DNA of 64,000 nucleotides. Source: Macrostomum hystrix. Lineage: Eukaryota > Platyhelminthes > Macrostomidae. Below the pieces are notes generated by a model that made no database searches, was not told the origin of the DNA, and saw only the letters and a program-made list of their open reading frames with translations. The number at the start of each line of letters is the position of its first letter. Positions within the stretch are counted from its first letter, which is position 1. The position numbers and the translations under genes were made by a program. The stretch spans positions 6,527,501 to 6,591,500 of the forward strand of contig CATNEN010000002.1 in NCBI GenBank assembly GCA_950097015.1. Reading direction: 5' to 3'. This document shows, piece by piece, positions 23,353-34,270 of this stretch.

Positions 23353-24258
23353 ATGAAATATTGCATTGCAGACTCGACTATGCAAACAAAATCCAAAGTG
23401 GCGGCCGCGGCGGCTGTTCGGGCAGGCAGAGCCAAGCGGGACAAGGACGCCATTCGCATCACAGTCGAGCAGGACAATGTCGATGATGACGATTCGGCGT
23501 CATCTGGAAGCGACAGCCGGCAGGAGGAAGAGGTCGAAGACATCGGCAGCGATGCCAGCGATGGCAAACAGAAGAACCGGAAGAAGCCGAAGTCTGTCAC
23601 GGATCGGGCTGGCGGCCCTGCCGGCCTGGCCAACGTGCTGCGCGCCCTCCTGCAGGCCAAGCCAGCCGGCGCCTGCCCGATCCTGGCCAAGGCCCTGACG
23701 GACCGGCAGCGGTTCAAGCCGGCCGCTGATGGAGACGACGCAGAGGCCGGGCAGCCGGACTCGAATGCGGATCTGGGCCGGAAGCGCCGGAAGCTCACAG
23801 CCCAGCATCAGCGCTGGCTCGCCCTCGGCCGCTGCAAGCCGAACCCGTCAGCTGGCGGCGTGGGCGGCGAGCGGGAAGCGGAGCGTCAGCTGGAGCGCAT
23901 CGCCTGCCGCGGAGTCGTCCAGCTGTTCAACGCCGTCAGGGCGCAGCAGAAGACGCTGGAGGCGCGGCTGGCCGGTCGGTCGGAGGCAGGCAGGCAGCGG
24001 GTCCTGGCCTCGCTATCTAGGAATGACTTCCTGGACATGCTGGCTGGCAGGCGGAAGGCGGAGGAAGATCAGAAGGTTGGCGGCGATGCGGCCGAAGACG
24101 ACGAGGAGGACGAGGCGGCTCAGCTGAAGAAGAAGTCGAAGAAGTCCTGGGGAGTGCTGTCAGAGGACTATCTGGTGAAGCCCAACCTCAGCCTGAAGGA
24201 CTGGGATCGGGATTCCTCCGATGAGCAGGAGGAAGCCGAGCCGATGGATGACGATTAG
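23353..24258 (+). CDS. RRP15: RRP15-like ribosome biogenesis protein
   Basis: Intronless frame, 301 residues from the first ATG or 292 from the second at 23380. The second start is attractive because TGCATTGCAG, a strong acceptor, lies just before it. An Ala/Lys-rich then acidic N-terminal part (about 35-70) is followed by the conserved block EREAERQLERIACRGVVQLF (about 174-193) and NAVRAQQKTLEARL, then SRNDFLDMLAG, which match the RRP15 core. The C-terminal part is acidic and Lys-rich. RRP15 acts in the nucleolus in maturation of the large ribosomal subunit. Codons are GC-rich, unlike the flanking AT-rich DNA. Confidence 0.85.
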   Translation: MKYCIADSTMQTKSKVAAAAAVRAGRAKRDKDAIRITVEQDNVDDDDSASSGSDSRQEEEVEDIGSDASDGKQKNRKKPKSVTDRAGGPAGLANVLRALLQAKPAGACPILAKALTDRQRFKPAADGDDAEAGQPDSNADLGRKRRKLTAQHQRWLALGRCKPNPSAGGVGGEREAERQLERIACRGVVQLFNAVRAQQKTLEARLAGRSEAGRQRVLASLSRNDFLDMLAGRRKAEEDQKVGGDAAEDDEEDEAAQLKKKSKKSWGVLSEDYLVKPNLSLKDWDRDSSDEQEEAEPMDDD

Positions 24259-24469
24259 TGTGCTCAGCCTCGCTTTGAGTCAAGCCCAGCTCGGAATTTC
24301 CTTCCGTATAATTTTCATGTCAATTGAATGATTACCGAAATAAAACCAGCATTTCTGTCCTATCGTAAAATGCACTTTTACGTGTCAGATTTTACGGGAT
24401 TGTGTGTGCTTCTTTGTCCTAAACTTAAGGCTAACTGAAGATTAGCCAATATTGATTAGGATTAAGCAA

Positions 24470-26375
24470 AAGACTAAGGATTCACTAATAGTAACTGAGG
24501 ATAAAGCAGTAATGACTATGGATTAACTGATAGTAACTGAGGATAAAGCAGTAATGACTAAGGATTCACTAATAGTAACTGAGGATAAAGCAGTAATGAC
24601 TAAGGATTCACTAATAGTAACTGAGGATAAAGCAGTAATGACTATGGATTAACTGATAGTAACTGAGGATAAAGCAGTAATGACTAAGGATTCACTAATA
24701 GTAACTGAGGATAAAGCAGTAATGACTAAGGATTCACTAATAGTAACTGAGGATAAAGCAGTAATGACTAAGGATTCACTAATAGTAACTGAGGATAAAG
24801 CAGTAATGACTAAGGATTCACTAATAGTAACTGAGGATAAAGCAGTAATGACTAAGGATTCACTAATAGTAACTGAGGATAAAGCAGTAATGACTAAGGA
24901 TTCACTAATAGTAACTGAGGATAAAGCAGTAATGACTAAGGATTCACTAATAGTAACTGAGGATAAAGCAGTAATGACTAAGGATTCACTAATAGTAACT
25001 GAGGATAAAGCAGTAATGACTAAGGATTCACTAATAGTAACTGAGGATAAAGCAGTAATGACTAAGGATTCACTAATAGTAACTGAGGATAAAGCAGTAA
25101 TGACTATGGATTAACTAATAGTAACTGAGGATAAAGCAGTAATGACTAAGGATTCACTAATAGTAACTGAGGATAAAGCAGTAATGACTAAGGATTCACT
25201 AATAGTAACTGAGGATAAAGCAGTAATGACTAAGGATTCACTAATAGTAACTGAGGATAAAGCAGTAATGACTAAGGATTCACTAATAGTAACTGAGGAT
25301 AAAGCAGTAATGACTAAGGATTCACTAATAGTAACTGAGGATAAAGCAGTAATGACTAAGGATTCACTAATAGTAACTGAGGATAAAGCAGTAATGACTA
25401 AGGATTCACTAATAGTAACTTAGGATAAAGCAGTAATGACTAAGGATTCACTAATAGTAACTGAGGATAAAGCAGTAATGACTAAGGATTCACTAATAGT
25501 AACTGAGGATAAAGCAGTAATGACTAAGGATTCACTAATAGTAACTGAGGATAAAGCAGTAATGACTAAGGATTCACTAATAGTAACTGAGGATAAAGCA
25601 GTAATGACTAAGGATTCACTAATAGTAACTGAGGATAAAGCAGTAATGACTAAGGATTCACTAATAGTAACTGAGGATAAAGCAGTAATGACTAAGGATT
25701 CACTAATAGTAACTGAGGATAAAGCAGTAATGACTAAGGATTCACTAATAGTAACTGAGGATAAAGCAGTAATGACTAAGGATTCACTAATAGTAACTGA
25801 GGATAAAGCAGTAATGACTAAGGATTCACTAATAGTAACTGAGGATAAAGCAGTAATGACTAAGGATTCACTAATAGTAACTGAGGATAAAGCAGTAATG
25901 ACTAAGGATTCACTAATAGTAACTTAGGATAAAGCAGTAATGACTAAGGATTCACTAATAGTAACTGAGGATAAAGCAGTAATGACTAAGGATTCACTAA
26001 TAGTAACTGAGGATAAAGCAGTAATGACTAAGGATTCACTAATAGTAACTGAGGATAAAGCAGTAATGACTAAGGATTCACTAATAGTAACTGAGGATAA
26101 AGCAGTAATGACTAAGGATTCACTAATAGTAACTGAGGATAAAGCAGTAATGACTAAGGATTCACTAATAGTAACTGAGGATAAAGCAGTAATGACTAAG
26201 GATTCACTAATAGTAACTGAGGATAAAGCAGTAATGACTAAGGATTCACTAATAGTAACTGAGGATAAAGCAGTAATGACTAAGGATTCACTAATAGTAA
26301 CTGAGGATAAAGCAGTAATGACTAAGGATTCACTAATAGTAACTGAGGATAAAGCAGTAATGACTATGGATTAAC
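24470..26375. repeat. 42-bp tandem array, open in one frame
   Basis: About 45 nearly identical copies of a 42-bp unit containing ATGACTAAGGATTCACTAAT and AGTAACTGAGGATAAAGCAG. Because 42 is divisible by three and the unit lacks a stop in one frame, long spurious frames arise; they stop only at variant units (GGATTAAC, ACTTAGG). The near-perfect identity means recent homogenisation. Confidence 0.95.
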
Positions 26376-26399
26376 TGATAATTACAAAGGATAACGAAC

Positions 26400-27375
26400 G
26401 AAAGCTGACCAAGTGTTAGCCAATAGTATCTATGGATTAGCGGATTAGCCAAGACTAACTGTTGATTAACGGATTAGCCAATACTAACTATGAATTAACG
26501 GATAAGCCAAGACTAACTCTGGATTAGCCAAGACTAACTCTGGATTAGCCAAGACTAACTCTGGATTAGCCAAGGATTAGCCAATACTAACAATGGATTA
26601 ACCAAGACTAACAATGGATTAGCCAAGCATAACTATGGATTAGCCAAGACTAGCCAAGGATTAGCCAAGACTAACAATGGATTAGCCAAGACTAACTCTG
26701 GATTAGCCAATACTAACTATGGATTAGCCAAGACTAACTCTGGATTAGCCAAGACTAACTCTGGATTAGCCAAGGATTAGCCAATACTAACAATGGATTA
26801 ACCAAGACTAACAATGGATTAGCCAAGCATAACTATGGATTAGCCAAGACTAGCCAAGGATTAGCCAAGACTAACAATGGATTAGCCAAGACTAACTCTG
26901 GATTAGCCAATACTAACTATGGATTAGCCAAGACTAGCCAAGGATTAGCCAAGAATAACTATGGATTAGCGGATTAGCCAAGACTAACTATGGATTAACG
27001 GATTAGCCAATACTAACTCTGGATTAGCCAATACTAAATATGGATTAGCAAAGAATAACAATGGATTAGCCAAGACTAGCCAAGGATTAGCTAAGACTAA
27101 CTATGGATTAGCCAAGACTAGCCAAGGATTAGCTAAGACTAACTATGGATTAGCCAAGGATTAGCCAATACTAACAATGGATTAACCAAGACTAACAATG
27201 GATTAGCCAAGCATAACTATGGATTAGCCAAGACTAGCCAAGGATTAGCCAAGACTAACTCTGGATTAGCCAAGACTAACTCTGGATTAGCCAATACTAA
27301 CTCTGGATTAGCCAATACTAACTATGGATTAGCCAAGACTAGCCAAGGATTAGCCAAGAATAACTATGGATTAGT
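26400..27375. repeat. GGATTAGCCAAGACTAACT array, about 21 bp
   Basis: Imperfect copies of GGATTAGCCAAGACTAACTCT alternate with short forms such as GACTAGCCAAGGATTAG. Larger blocks are duplicated: 26537-26730 closely matches 26740-26920. Confidence 0.9.
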
Positions 27376-27520
27376 CTAAACTGGCACATCTTTGCAAAGA
27401 TTGACCACGATTCTACCCTAAACTGACCAAGGATTAGCTAAGAAGATTAAGACTAGACTAGACTCTGTTTCAGCTCTCCAGCTAGAGAATCAAAGCGCTG
27501 CAATCGGAGTCAACGCGGAA

Positions 27521-28650
27521 ATGTCTGGCGAATCGAGACGAGTCGGCTTCCTGCCGGCGCTCTCCGCCTACGACCGGGTGCGCAACAAGTGGACTAGAAT
27601 TGTCCTGCTGTCCTTCGCCCTGCCTGCCATCATCTTGTACAAGCAACTCAACAAGCCGGATATTGAGGGCGCTCCCGTCAAGTGAGAAGCTGCTACTTAT
27701 CGATCGAGGGGATAATTCAGACTGGGAACTTGCAGTTCTGAGGCACTGATGGGATCATTAAAAAGGGGATATTACATGCAAGTCTAGAGGAACTGAGGGG
27801 ATTATTCAGATTGGGATATTCCATGCAAGTCTAGAGGAACTGAGGGGATTATTCAGATTGGGATATCCCATGCAGTTTAGAGGAACTGAGGGGATTATTC
27901 AGATTGGAATATTACATGCAAGTCTAGAGGAACTGAGGGGATTATTTAGATTGGGATATTCCATGCAGTTTAGAGGAACTGAGGGGATTATTCAGATTGG
28001 GATAATTCATGCAGTTTAGAGGAACTGAGGGGATTATTCAGATTGGGATATTCCATGCAGTTTAGAGGAACTGAGGGGATAATTCAGATTGGGATATTCC
28101 ATGCAGTTTAGAGGAACTGAGGGGATAATTCAGATTGGGATATTCCATGCAGTTTAGAGGAACTGAGGGGATTATTCAGATTGGGATATTCCATGCAGTT
28201 TAGAGGAACTGAGGGGATTATTCAGATTGGGATATTCCATGCAGTTTAGAGGAACTGAGGGGATAATTCAGATTGGGATATTCCATGCAGTTTAGAGGAA
28301 CTGAGGGGATTATTCAGATTGGGATATTCCATGCAGTTTAGAGTTACTGATGGGAAAATCAATAATTTTCCATTAAGTTAAGGGGATAACTCAAACAGGG
28401 ATCGTGTAACTTCTAGGAAATTTTCGTGATTCCACTCCCGGTTTCCCGCAGGTCCATCAGCACGCTGAGCTTCGCAGACCGCTACCGCACTGAGCGCGCC
28501 TTCAGCCAGTTGAAGAGCAGCAACGAGAGCAGCATGCTGGTGATTGCGCGTGATGCCGGCAAGTCTGTGCAGGTGACCATCACAATGGACGACCTGTGCG
28601 CCAAGGGCTACAGCAAGGCTGTTAGGGACGCCGTGGAGGCTGCCAAATGA
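27521..28650 (+). CDS. small single-pass membrane protein, family not recognised
   Basis: Two exons, 27521-27681 and 28452-28650, join at AA|G to give 119 residues. The first exon carries a basic N-terminal part (DRVRNKWTR) and one membrane segment at about 30-45 (IVLLSFALPAIILY). The second is soluble, with SISTLSFADRYRTERAFSQL and VQVTITMDDLCAKGYSKAV. The donor GTGAGA and acceptor CCGCAG are good, and CTGTTTCAG before the leader may be another acceptor. I do not recognise the family. The basic residues before the helix suggest that the C-terminal part faces away from the cytosol or into an organelle lumen; that is inference. The intron contains a 46-bp array. Confidence 0.7.
27745..28355. 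repeat. 46-bp tandem array in intron
   Basis: About 13 copies of a 46-bp unit with GAGGAACTGAGGGGATTATT and GATATTCCATGCAGTTTA. It occupies nearly the whole intron of the small membrane protein gene. Confidence 0.95.
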
Positions 28651-29020
28651 TGTTGCTATTGGCGATGCATTGTAAACAATATTTTTTTGCTCGTTTGCAT
28701 GTAGATCATAATGAGTGAAATATATTAGCATTTTTAAACTATTTTTATCTGAATTAAGCCTTTTTAAAGCCAAGTAATTCGGAATGACTATTCGCCTTCG
28801 CATTTTTGATTGTCAACAGTCAACACACACGGATGAACATCCTTATTGAAATTATTGCACTTGCAAACTGGAAGAAGTCCAATGAGCCATTAAGAGAACT
28901 CCTAATTGCAGGGAAGGACTGTTAAGTCTAATTACAGCTGCCAGTCCTAAAAGTTACCGAGCTCTTCAATGCAGCCATGAACTGTTCGATCCATAGCGTC
29001 AAATTAACAGTTTAGAAGGT
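28651..29020. other. 3' UTR and spacer
   Basis: AT-rich DNA after the small membrane protein gene; no gene seen. Confidence 0.45.
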
Positions 29021-30388
29021 GCCAGAATAGAAGGAACCAGATCAGATTTTATTTGCAGAAAGAATAAAAACAAGCAGAAACAGAAAATTTTTCTGAGCTG
29101 CATTCAAATGAATCTTATTTTAAGTCTGAAATTGAAGCATCAAAGTTAAAAAATGCAACCCCTAAAACAGATGTCGCTGCAAACACAATCCAAACAATCG
29201 ATTGCAGCGCAGCTCCCAACCAGCGCACTTGTCAGCAGTGACTGCTTGACCAACAGCTTCAGTCGCCTCTCGTTAAAGTAGCATGAATCTCCACTGCTCA
29301 AGTGTCACTCCTTCTGGTGGAACTTGCTCATCCTCAACCATGCCGGCTTCCGCCAAACGGTTCTTGAGATTTGACTTCAACGCAGAGTTAGCAAATTCGG
29401 TCGGGTTTAGAAATTGTGAATACGGGGGTAGGATTCGTGTCGTAATTCTGTCCCGATGGTTCTCTCGGATCTCCACATTACGATGAAAATTTGGGCCGTC
29501 CATAAAAATTATCCAGTTTCCGGTAGGGTCCAGTTGATGGCAGCGGTCTGCTAGGTGGTCTAAAAATTATTGAAACCTTTGCTACGTTTGGCCACCTCTC
29601 TGGATGACAGAATGCACCAACCCGAACTCCGACGAAATTGCCATGCAAACCGTAACGTTAGGACCCCTCTGGGTTGTCACCGTGCGCTTCACTGGGTGTC
29701 CACGAGCCGACCTGCCCTGCGACCTCCGGGTCCACAAGTTAAAACCGGTCTCATCTAAGTTAGACAGTGTGAACTCCTGGAGCTAAGTGGAGCATGAAGT
29801 TAGCTTATTCGCTTCTGGCGTCCAGGCTTTCGACTCGGTTAGTGTTTAGGCGAATACGAGCGTATCCGTCCCCTTGGTAGCAAGTTTGACCGTAAAGAGC
29901 CAAACCATCCATTGTTCGATCAATTGTTTTAAGGCTCACCTGTGGCTTGTCAGGAAAGCATCCAATCAGCTTCTCAGCCATTGACTTTAGCGATAGAAAG
30001 GGATTTCACTGCACCTCATGTTGTAAAAAATCTCGCATCTCTGCGTCCATTTTGCAGTTTGCTTCCTTGCGTCCTCCACGAGGCAAAGCTTCCAACCTGC
30101 CAGCTTGTTCGAACGTTGACCGAATACGGTGAACAGAAGTTTTGGATACTCCAAAAAAGACTGACACATCTTTCATCGACAGTCCACGGTGCAAGGCGGC
30201 GACGATGCGCTGTCGATCACGTACAGCAATTTGGGGTGCCATTATTGCTTAACTGATCAAACGAAAGAAAATGAAAGTGTGTTGTCTCTGTGAAAATCTA
30301 ATCTGGTTCCTTCTATTCTGGCTCATCGTTCCACATAGCATGACAAATTGAGTTGTCTATGGCTTACTTTCTCGTGTGAATTCTATAG
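29021..30388 (-). mobile_element. transposon A, Tc1/mariner/IS630-type, truncated ends
   Basis: Inverted repeats of about 30 bp face each other at 29021-29050 (GCCAGAATAGAAGGAACCAG) and 30293-30322. On the right the terminal repeat continues outward to GAATTC at 30382 and matches the outer repeats of element C, but it lacks the extreme end; on the left the outer part is missing. The body encodes a broken transposase on the minus strand. Element C is inserted directly beside it. Confidence 0.75.
29273..30242 (-). pseudogene. transposase remnant of transposon A (DDE_3 type)
   Basis: The ATG at 30242 opens an N-terminal helix-turn-helix domain (VRDRQRIVAALHRGLSMKD...SVHRIRS). A middle part with VSLKTIDRTMDG follows in shifted frame around 29930, and the C-terminal frame has DGPNFHRN and LPPYSQFLNPTEF, the second Asp and third acidic motif of IS630/Tc1-type enzymes. 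The gene ends RFMLL at 29273. Several frameshifts and stops lie between, so no full enzyme is made. Homologous to the transposase of element B. Confidence 0.8.
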
Positions 30389-30390
30389 TA

Positions 30391-31104
30391 TTGCTTTTGT
30401 CGCGCTATGTGGAACAGTGGACATGCAAAACGGAACGGCCCATGGAATTCTATGACCAAGCGTTTGAATTCACACGAGAAAGTAAGCCATAGACAACTCG
30501 ATTTGTCAGCTATGTGGAACGATGAGCCAGAATAGAGGGAACGATTTTTAGCTTTTCACAGAGACAACAACACGCTTCCATTTTCTTTCGTTTGATCAGT
30601 TAAGCAATAATGGGGCCCCAAATGAAGTCAAATCTCAAAAACCGTTTGGCGGAAGCCGGCATGGTTGAGGATGAGCAAGTTCCACCAGAAGGAGTGACAC
30701 TTGAGCAGTGGAGATTCATGCTACTTTAACGAGAGGCGACTGAAGCTGTTGGTCAAGCAATCACTGCTGACAAGTGCGCTGGCTGGGAGCTGCGCTGCAA
30801 TCGATTGTTTCGATTGTGTTTGCAGCGACATCTGTTTTAGGGGTTCAAATTTTGTAACTGATGCTTCAATTTCAGACTTAAAATAAGATTCACTTGAATG
30901 CAATTCTGCTTCTGCTTGCTTTTATTCTTTCTGCAAAAAAAGCTAAAAATTGTTCCTTCTATTCTCGCTCATCGTTCCACATAGCATGACAAATTGAGTT
31001 GTCTATGGCTTGCTTTCTCGTGTGAATTCAAACGCTCAGCCATAGAATTCCATGGGCCGTTCCGTTTTGCATGTCCACCGTTCCACATTGCGTGACAAAA
31101 GCAA
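30391..31104 (+). mobile_element. transposon C, non-autonomous derivative of A
   Basis: 714 bp bounded by TA dinucleotides (30389-30390 and 31105-31106). Terminal inverted repeats of about 170 bp start TTGCTTTTGTC and contain GGAACGGCCCATGGAATTC. Only a 39-codon remnant of the transposase remains inside, so A-type enzyme would have moved it. Confidence 0.85.
30610..30729 (+). pseudogene. internally deleted transposase remnant in C
   Basis: ATG 30610 followed by the last ~36 codons of the A-type transposase (SNLKNRLAEAG...EQWRFMLL). The start and the end of the gene are fused by a deletion that removed all catalytic motifs. Confidence 0.75.
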
Positions 31105-31112
31105 TATTAGTA

Positions 31113-32653
31113 TAGCTTTTGTCAGGCTATCTCAGCGAATGGGCATTCAAACTCAGCCAGCCCATCTTGTCACTGCGGTTTTTTTTATTGAAGCTGCTAA
31201 TTTTTACCATAGACATGCATTTTAAGACCATGCTATCTCAGCTTGGGACGAGCAATCTCAGCCAACAAATAAGTTCTACGAGTGTTATTCTGTCTATAGT
31301 TTTGTTAACATATGAAGCTGTTCCGCCAAAATGAGGGCAACCAGCAACGTTGATGGAAGACGCTTGATGTACGCGTGGACGGAAGGACAGGATGTTGGTC
31401 TAGCCGCTACAATTCTTGGCATCAAATTAAAAACCGCTCGCCACATCATTGCCACTTTTGAAGCTACAGGTCGGATTGATGCTCTTCAGCGCAGAGGCCG
31501 GAAGATTGGCTTGCAAGCTGGACGACGAGATGCGCCAAGTGCTCATCGGCCTCTTAAATGAAAATCCGATGGCGACACTGAAAGCATTGCAGACTAATCT
31601 CGCTGCTCAGCTTCCAGACAAGCCACCGGTCTCCATTAAGACAATAGCCAGAGCTCTGGATGGAGCCCTGTATACATTTAAGATTGCCACTAAGAACTGC
31701 GACATTCGATTGAGCGCGAACTCTCCCGCGGTGATAGAGAAGCGACGCGAGTGCGCTACTCATGTCGGGACTGCAGCTGGATACGGTGGTAATCTATATA
31801 GACGAGACGGGGTACAACCTCTGGACGCGCAGATCACAGGGAAGGTCGCGACGGGGTCAGCGAGTGAGACGGCGTTGCCCAACACAGAGGGGTCCAAAAT
31901 CTTTCCATCTGTCTGGCCGTGTCATCTGCACTTGGGTTGGTGAAGAGTGAGTTTTTCAGAGGAGGCCAGACAAAGGAGAGGTTTCAACAATTCATCAATG
32001 ACCTCGTGGAGCAAGTCATCCCAGAAATCGGCAACGCCAGAGTCGGCATAGTCTGCGATGGTCCAAGCTTTCATCGTGGTGTGACAGTGCCGGAGCAGCA
32101 CCGCCATCAGTTTGAAATTCAGCTGCTGCCCGCTTACTCGCCGTTTCTCAACCCGTGTGAGATGGCTCAAGCTGGTGGCCGACCTGATGGAGTCACCTGC
32201 GTGGAATGGCGCATTTTTCTGCTGGAGCGAGTGGGCTGAGACTCTTTGCAAGTTGTGACGCCAATGAAGGTAGTCAGGTGGGAAAGTTCACTGCAACCGG
32301 AGCTTCCCACAATGCACCCAGGAGGTACCTTTCAACTAAACTGAAATAGCCTGTTAACTGATCGTCTCTGGTTGCCATTTTCAAAGTTTGCTCTGTATAT
32401 CCCATCCCATACTCTGTTTTCTGTTACCCAGTTTTTCTCTTGTAAATAGACTGTTTAAAAATGTTAATAAAACTATAGACAGAATAACATAGAACTTATA
32501 TGTTGGCTGAGATTGCCCGTCCCAAGCTGAGATAGCATGGTCTTAAAATGCATGTCTATGGTAAAAATTAGCAGCTTCAGTAAAAAACCGCAGTGACAAG
32601 ATGGGCTGGCTGAGTTTGAATGCCCACAGGCTGAGATAGCCTGACAAAAGCTA
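31113..32653 (+). mobile_element. transposon B with ~190-bp inverted repeats
   Basis: 1541 bp flanked by TA (31111-31112, 32654-32655). Ends read TAGCTTTTGTCAGGCTATCT and its inverse, and the inverted repeats extend about 190-200 bp (31113-31313 and 32472-32653) with few mismatches. The ends share GCTTTTGTC with element C, so B and A/C are cousins. It carries a broken transposase. Confidence 0.88.
31331..32239 (+). pseudogene. transposase remnant of transposon B (DDE_3 type)
   Basis: From ATG 31331 a helix-turn-helix region (DGRRLMYAWTEGQDVGLAAT) runs for about 55 codons, then the frame shifts. The middle part has PPVSIKTIARALDGALY. The first catalytic motif IYIDETGYNLWTRRSQGR lies in another frame near 31785. 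The second, VCDGPSFHRG, and the third, LLPAYSPFLNPCEM, lie near 32050-32165 in yet another frame. At least two frameshifts inactivate it. The catalytic triad residues themselves are all present. Confidence 0.85.
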
Positions 32654-32655
32654 TA

Positions 32656-32666
32656 GTAGTAGTACA

Positions 32667-32737
<71 letters not shown>

Positions 32738-32738
32738 T
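32656..32738. repeat. (TAG)n microsatellite
   Basis: About 25 TAG/AGT units start at the TA target site at the right end of transposon B. Confidence 0.95.
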
Positions 32739-32896
32739 ATATCAGGTTTATCTGCCGCCTGCTACCTTCTGCCGACACTACCCGAAAGACTTGAACTCGT
32801 ACTGACCACAGAGGCCAACAATTATGAGTGTGAGACTCACATCTCAAAGCTTCAGTGCAGGAGCATATCTACGAAGCAGCGTATTTTATATTCAAA

Positions 32897-33210
32897 CAAG
32901 GCGGTCGGTGGCAGAGCGGTTATCGCCTTTGCCTCTCGCACCACGGTCCCTAAGTTCGATTCCACAGCCAGGCCACATTTACTTGGGGCGCAGCCGCGGA
33001 GAGAAGGCTTGAGGGCTTGTCGTGCAATTTACGCACTTGTGGGCCAACCTCCAAGGCACAGTGAAATGTACACTGCCTGACGATGAGAAAGTCAGGGCAG
33101 ATGTACACCTGTGTGAGCGTGTGCCTGCGAACAGTATTTGTGTGCGTGTGTGTCGCTAAATGATGTGCCATTGCCTGCAGCCCTCCTGCAATTATTAATA
33201 TTATTATTTT
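32897..33210 (+). mobile_element. tRNA-derived SINE, copy 2 (reference copy)
   Basis: The head has an RNA polymerase III box A (TGGCAGAGCGGTTATCG) and box B (AGTTCGATTCC) in the spacing of a class II (Ser/Leu-like) tRNA. A 200-bp body follows with GCGCAGCCGCGGAGAGAAGG, a GT-rich part and CATTGCCTGCAGCC, ending in an ATT-rich tail. It is the most complete of four copies in the window. Confidence 0.85.
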
Positions 33211-34270
33211 TATTACTCTAAAACAACTCGATTCAGAGACCATTTTCTCCGCATAAGCCCTGAGATCTTATCCTATGATATTCTCACAACTCACCTTTAT
33301 CTCAGGTGAAGCTCCATCCAGCCTCTGTTGAACTTCTTGCCAGCTCAGAGCTTTCCGATTCTGTTGTCGAGACGACGATTCCATCGTTGACTTTTTCTTC
33401 CAACGAAAAACCGGCATCTTGTTGAGGCAGCAATATTATGCTCATGCTAGCATTCTGCGCCATGCTCAGCCAATTTCTTTTATTATAATCAGCGCTTCTG
33501 TTGCGAGCCCGCATGTGAGATTTCATTAATTTTTTCTGCTTGACGACGAAATTTGAAATCCATCCACTTCAGTTTTTACAAGCCTGGCAACAACAAGACA
33601 AGTGTCACTGACAACTGAATCCATGCAGGCATTTTCTAAATCAATCTAGATTTGCCTTCGTGAGACATTTTATGCAGGTGAGACTTAATCCCATCGAATT
33701 TCTGCTAAAAAAGTTCGCGATTCCGCCATGATTTTCACACTTTGAACGGTTGGGAAAAAATAGCGAAGAAGTCATACGGAAACTAAAGGTAAGAAAATAT
33801 CACAGTAATTTATTATTGTAATCACCAGCATAAACTTTTCAAACCGTGAAAAAGATCAAACTTCGAAAAGGTTAAGTAAGATTGGTTAAGGTGCAAGAAA
33901 TTCAAGGGTTTTTACTCGTATTAGAGATGGCAAATGAATGGTCATTCATTTTGATAATTTGAATTAAATTTAACTTTAACTCTTTTGTGTGTAACCTAGC
34001 CAAAGTATTTAGTACTCTGAGTAGGTATATATTTCAGAATCAGCAGTCTACAGAAAATTTACAACAGTTTCATAAAAAGGAGGTCATTCACGGACAGCAC
34101 AAAATTTCGTATTTATAGAAAAATCACAGCCCAAAGAGGCGAGGAACCGTGCCATTTCACGTTTTGGCGGGTAGAAACTGTACCGTGCAATTGCATGTAC
34201 AGTCAGCATTTGGCTTTGGATCCGACTCCAACATGACTTGACAATTACAAATCAAAGATGAGAGCTTTCC
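33211..34270. other. non-coding DNA downstream of the K2P gene
   Basis: AT-rich spacer. On the minus strand a donor-like AAAG|GTGAGT lies at about 33295, but the frame before it closes, so I call no exon. Confidence 0.4.

Noticed and set aside
24680-26374. Long frames of a 14-residue repeat
   Set aside because: They follow from a stop-free 42-bp unit, end wherever a unit varies, and have no promoter or conserved end.
32897-32965. Functional tRNA gene
   Set aside because: The box A/B region is the head of a SINE, without a clean cloverleaf or acceptor stem.
33302-33526. Possible extra minus-strand exon near a GTGAGT donor
   Set aside because: The frame closes before the donor and the K2P stop codon lies upstream at 34271.
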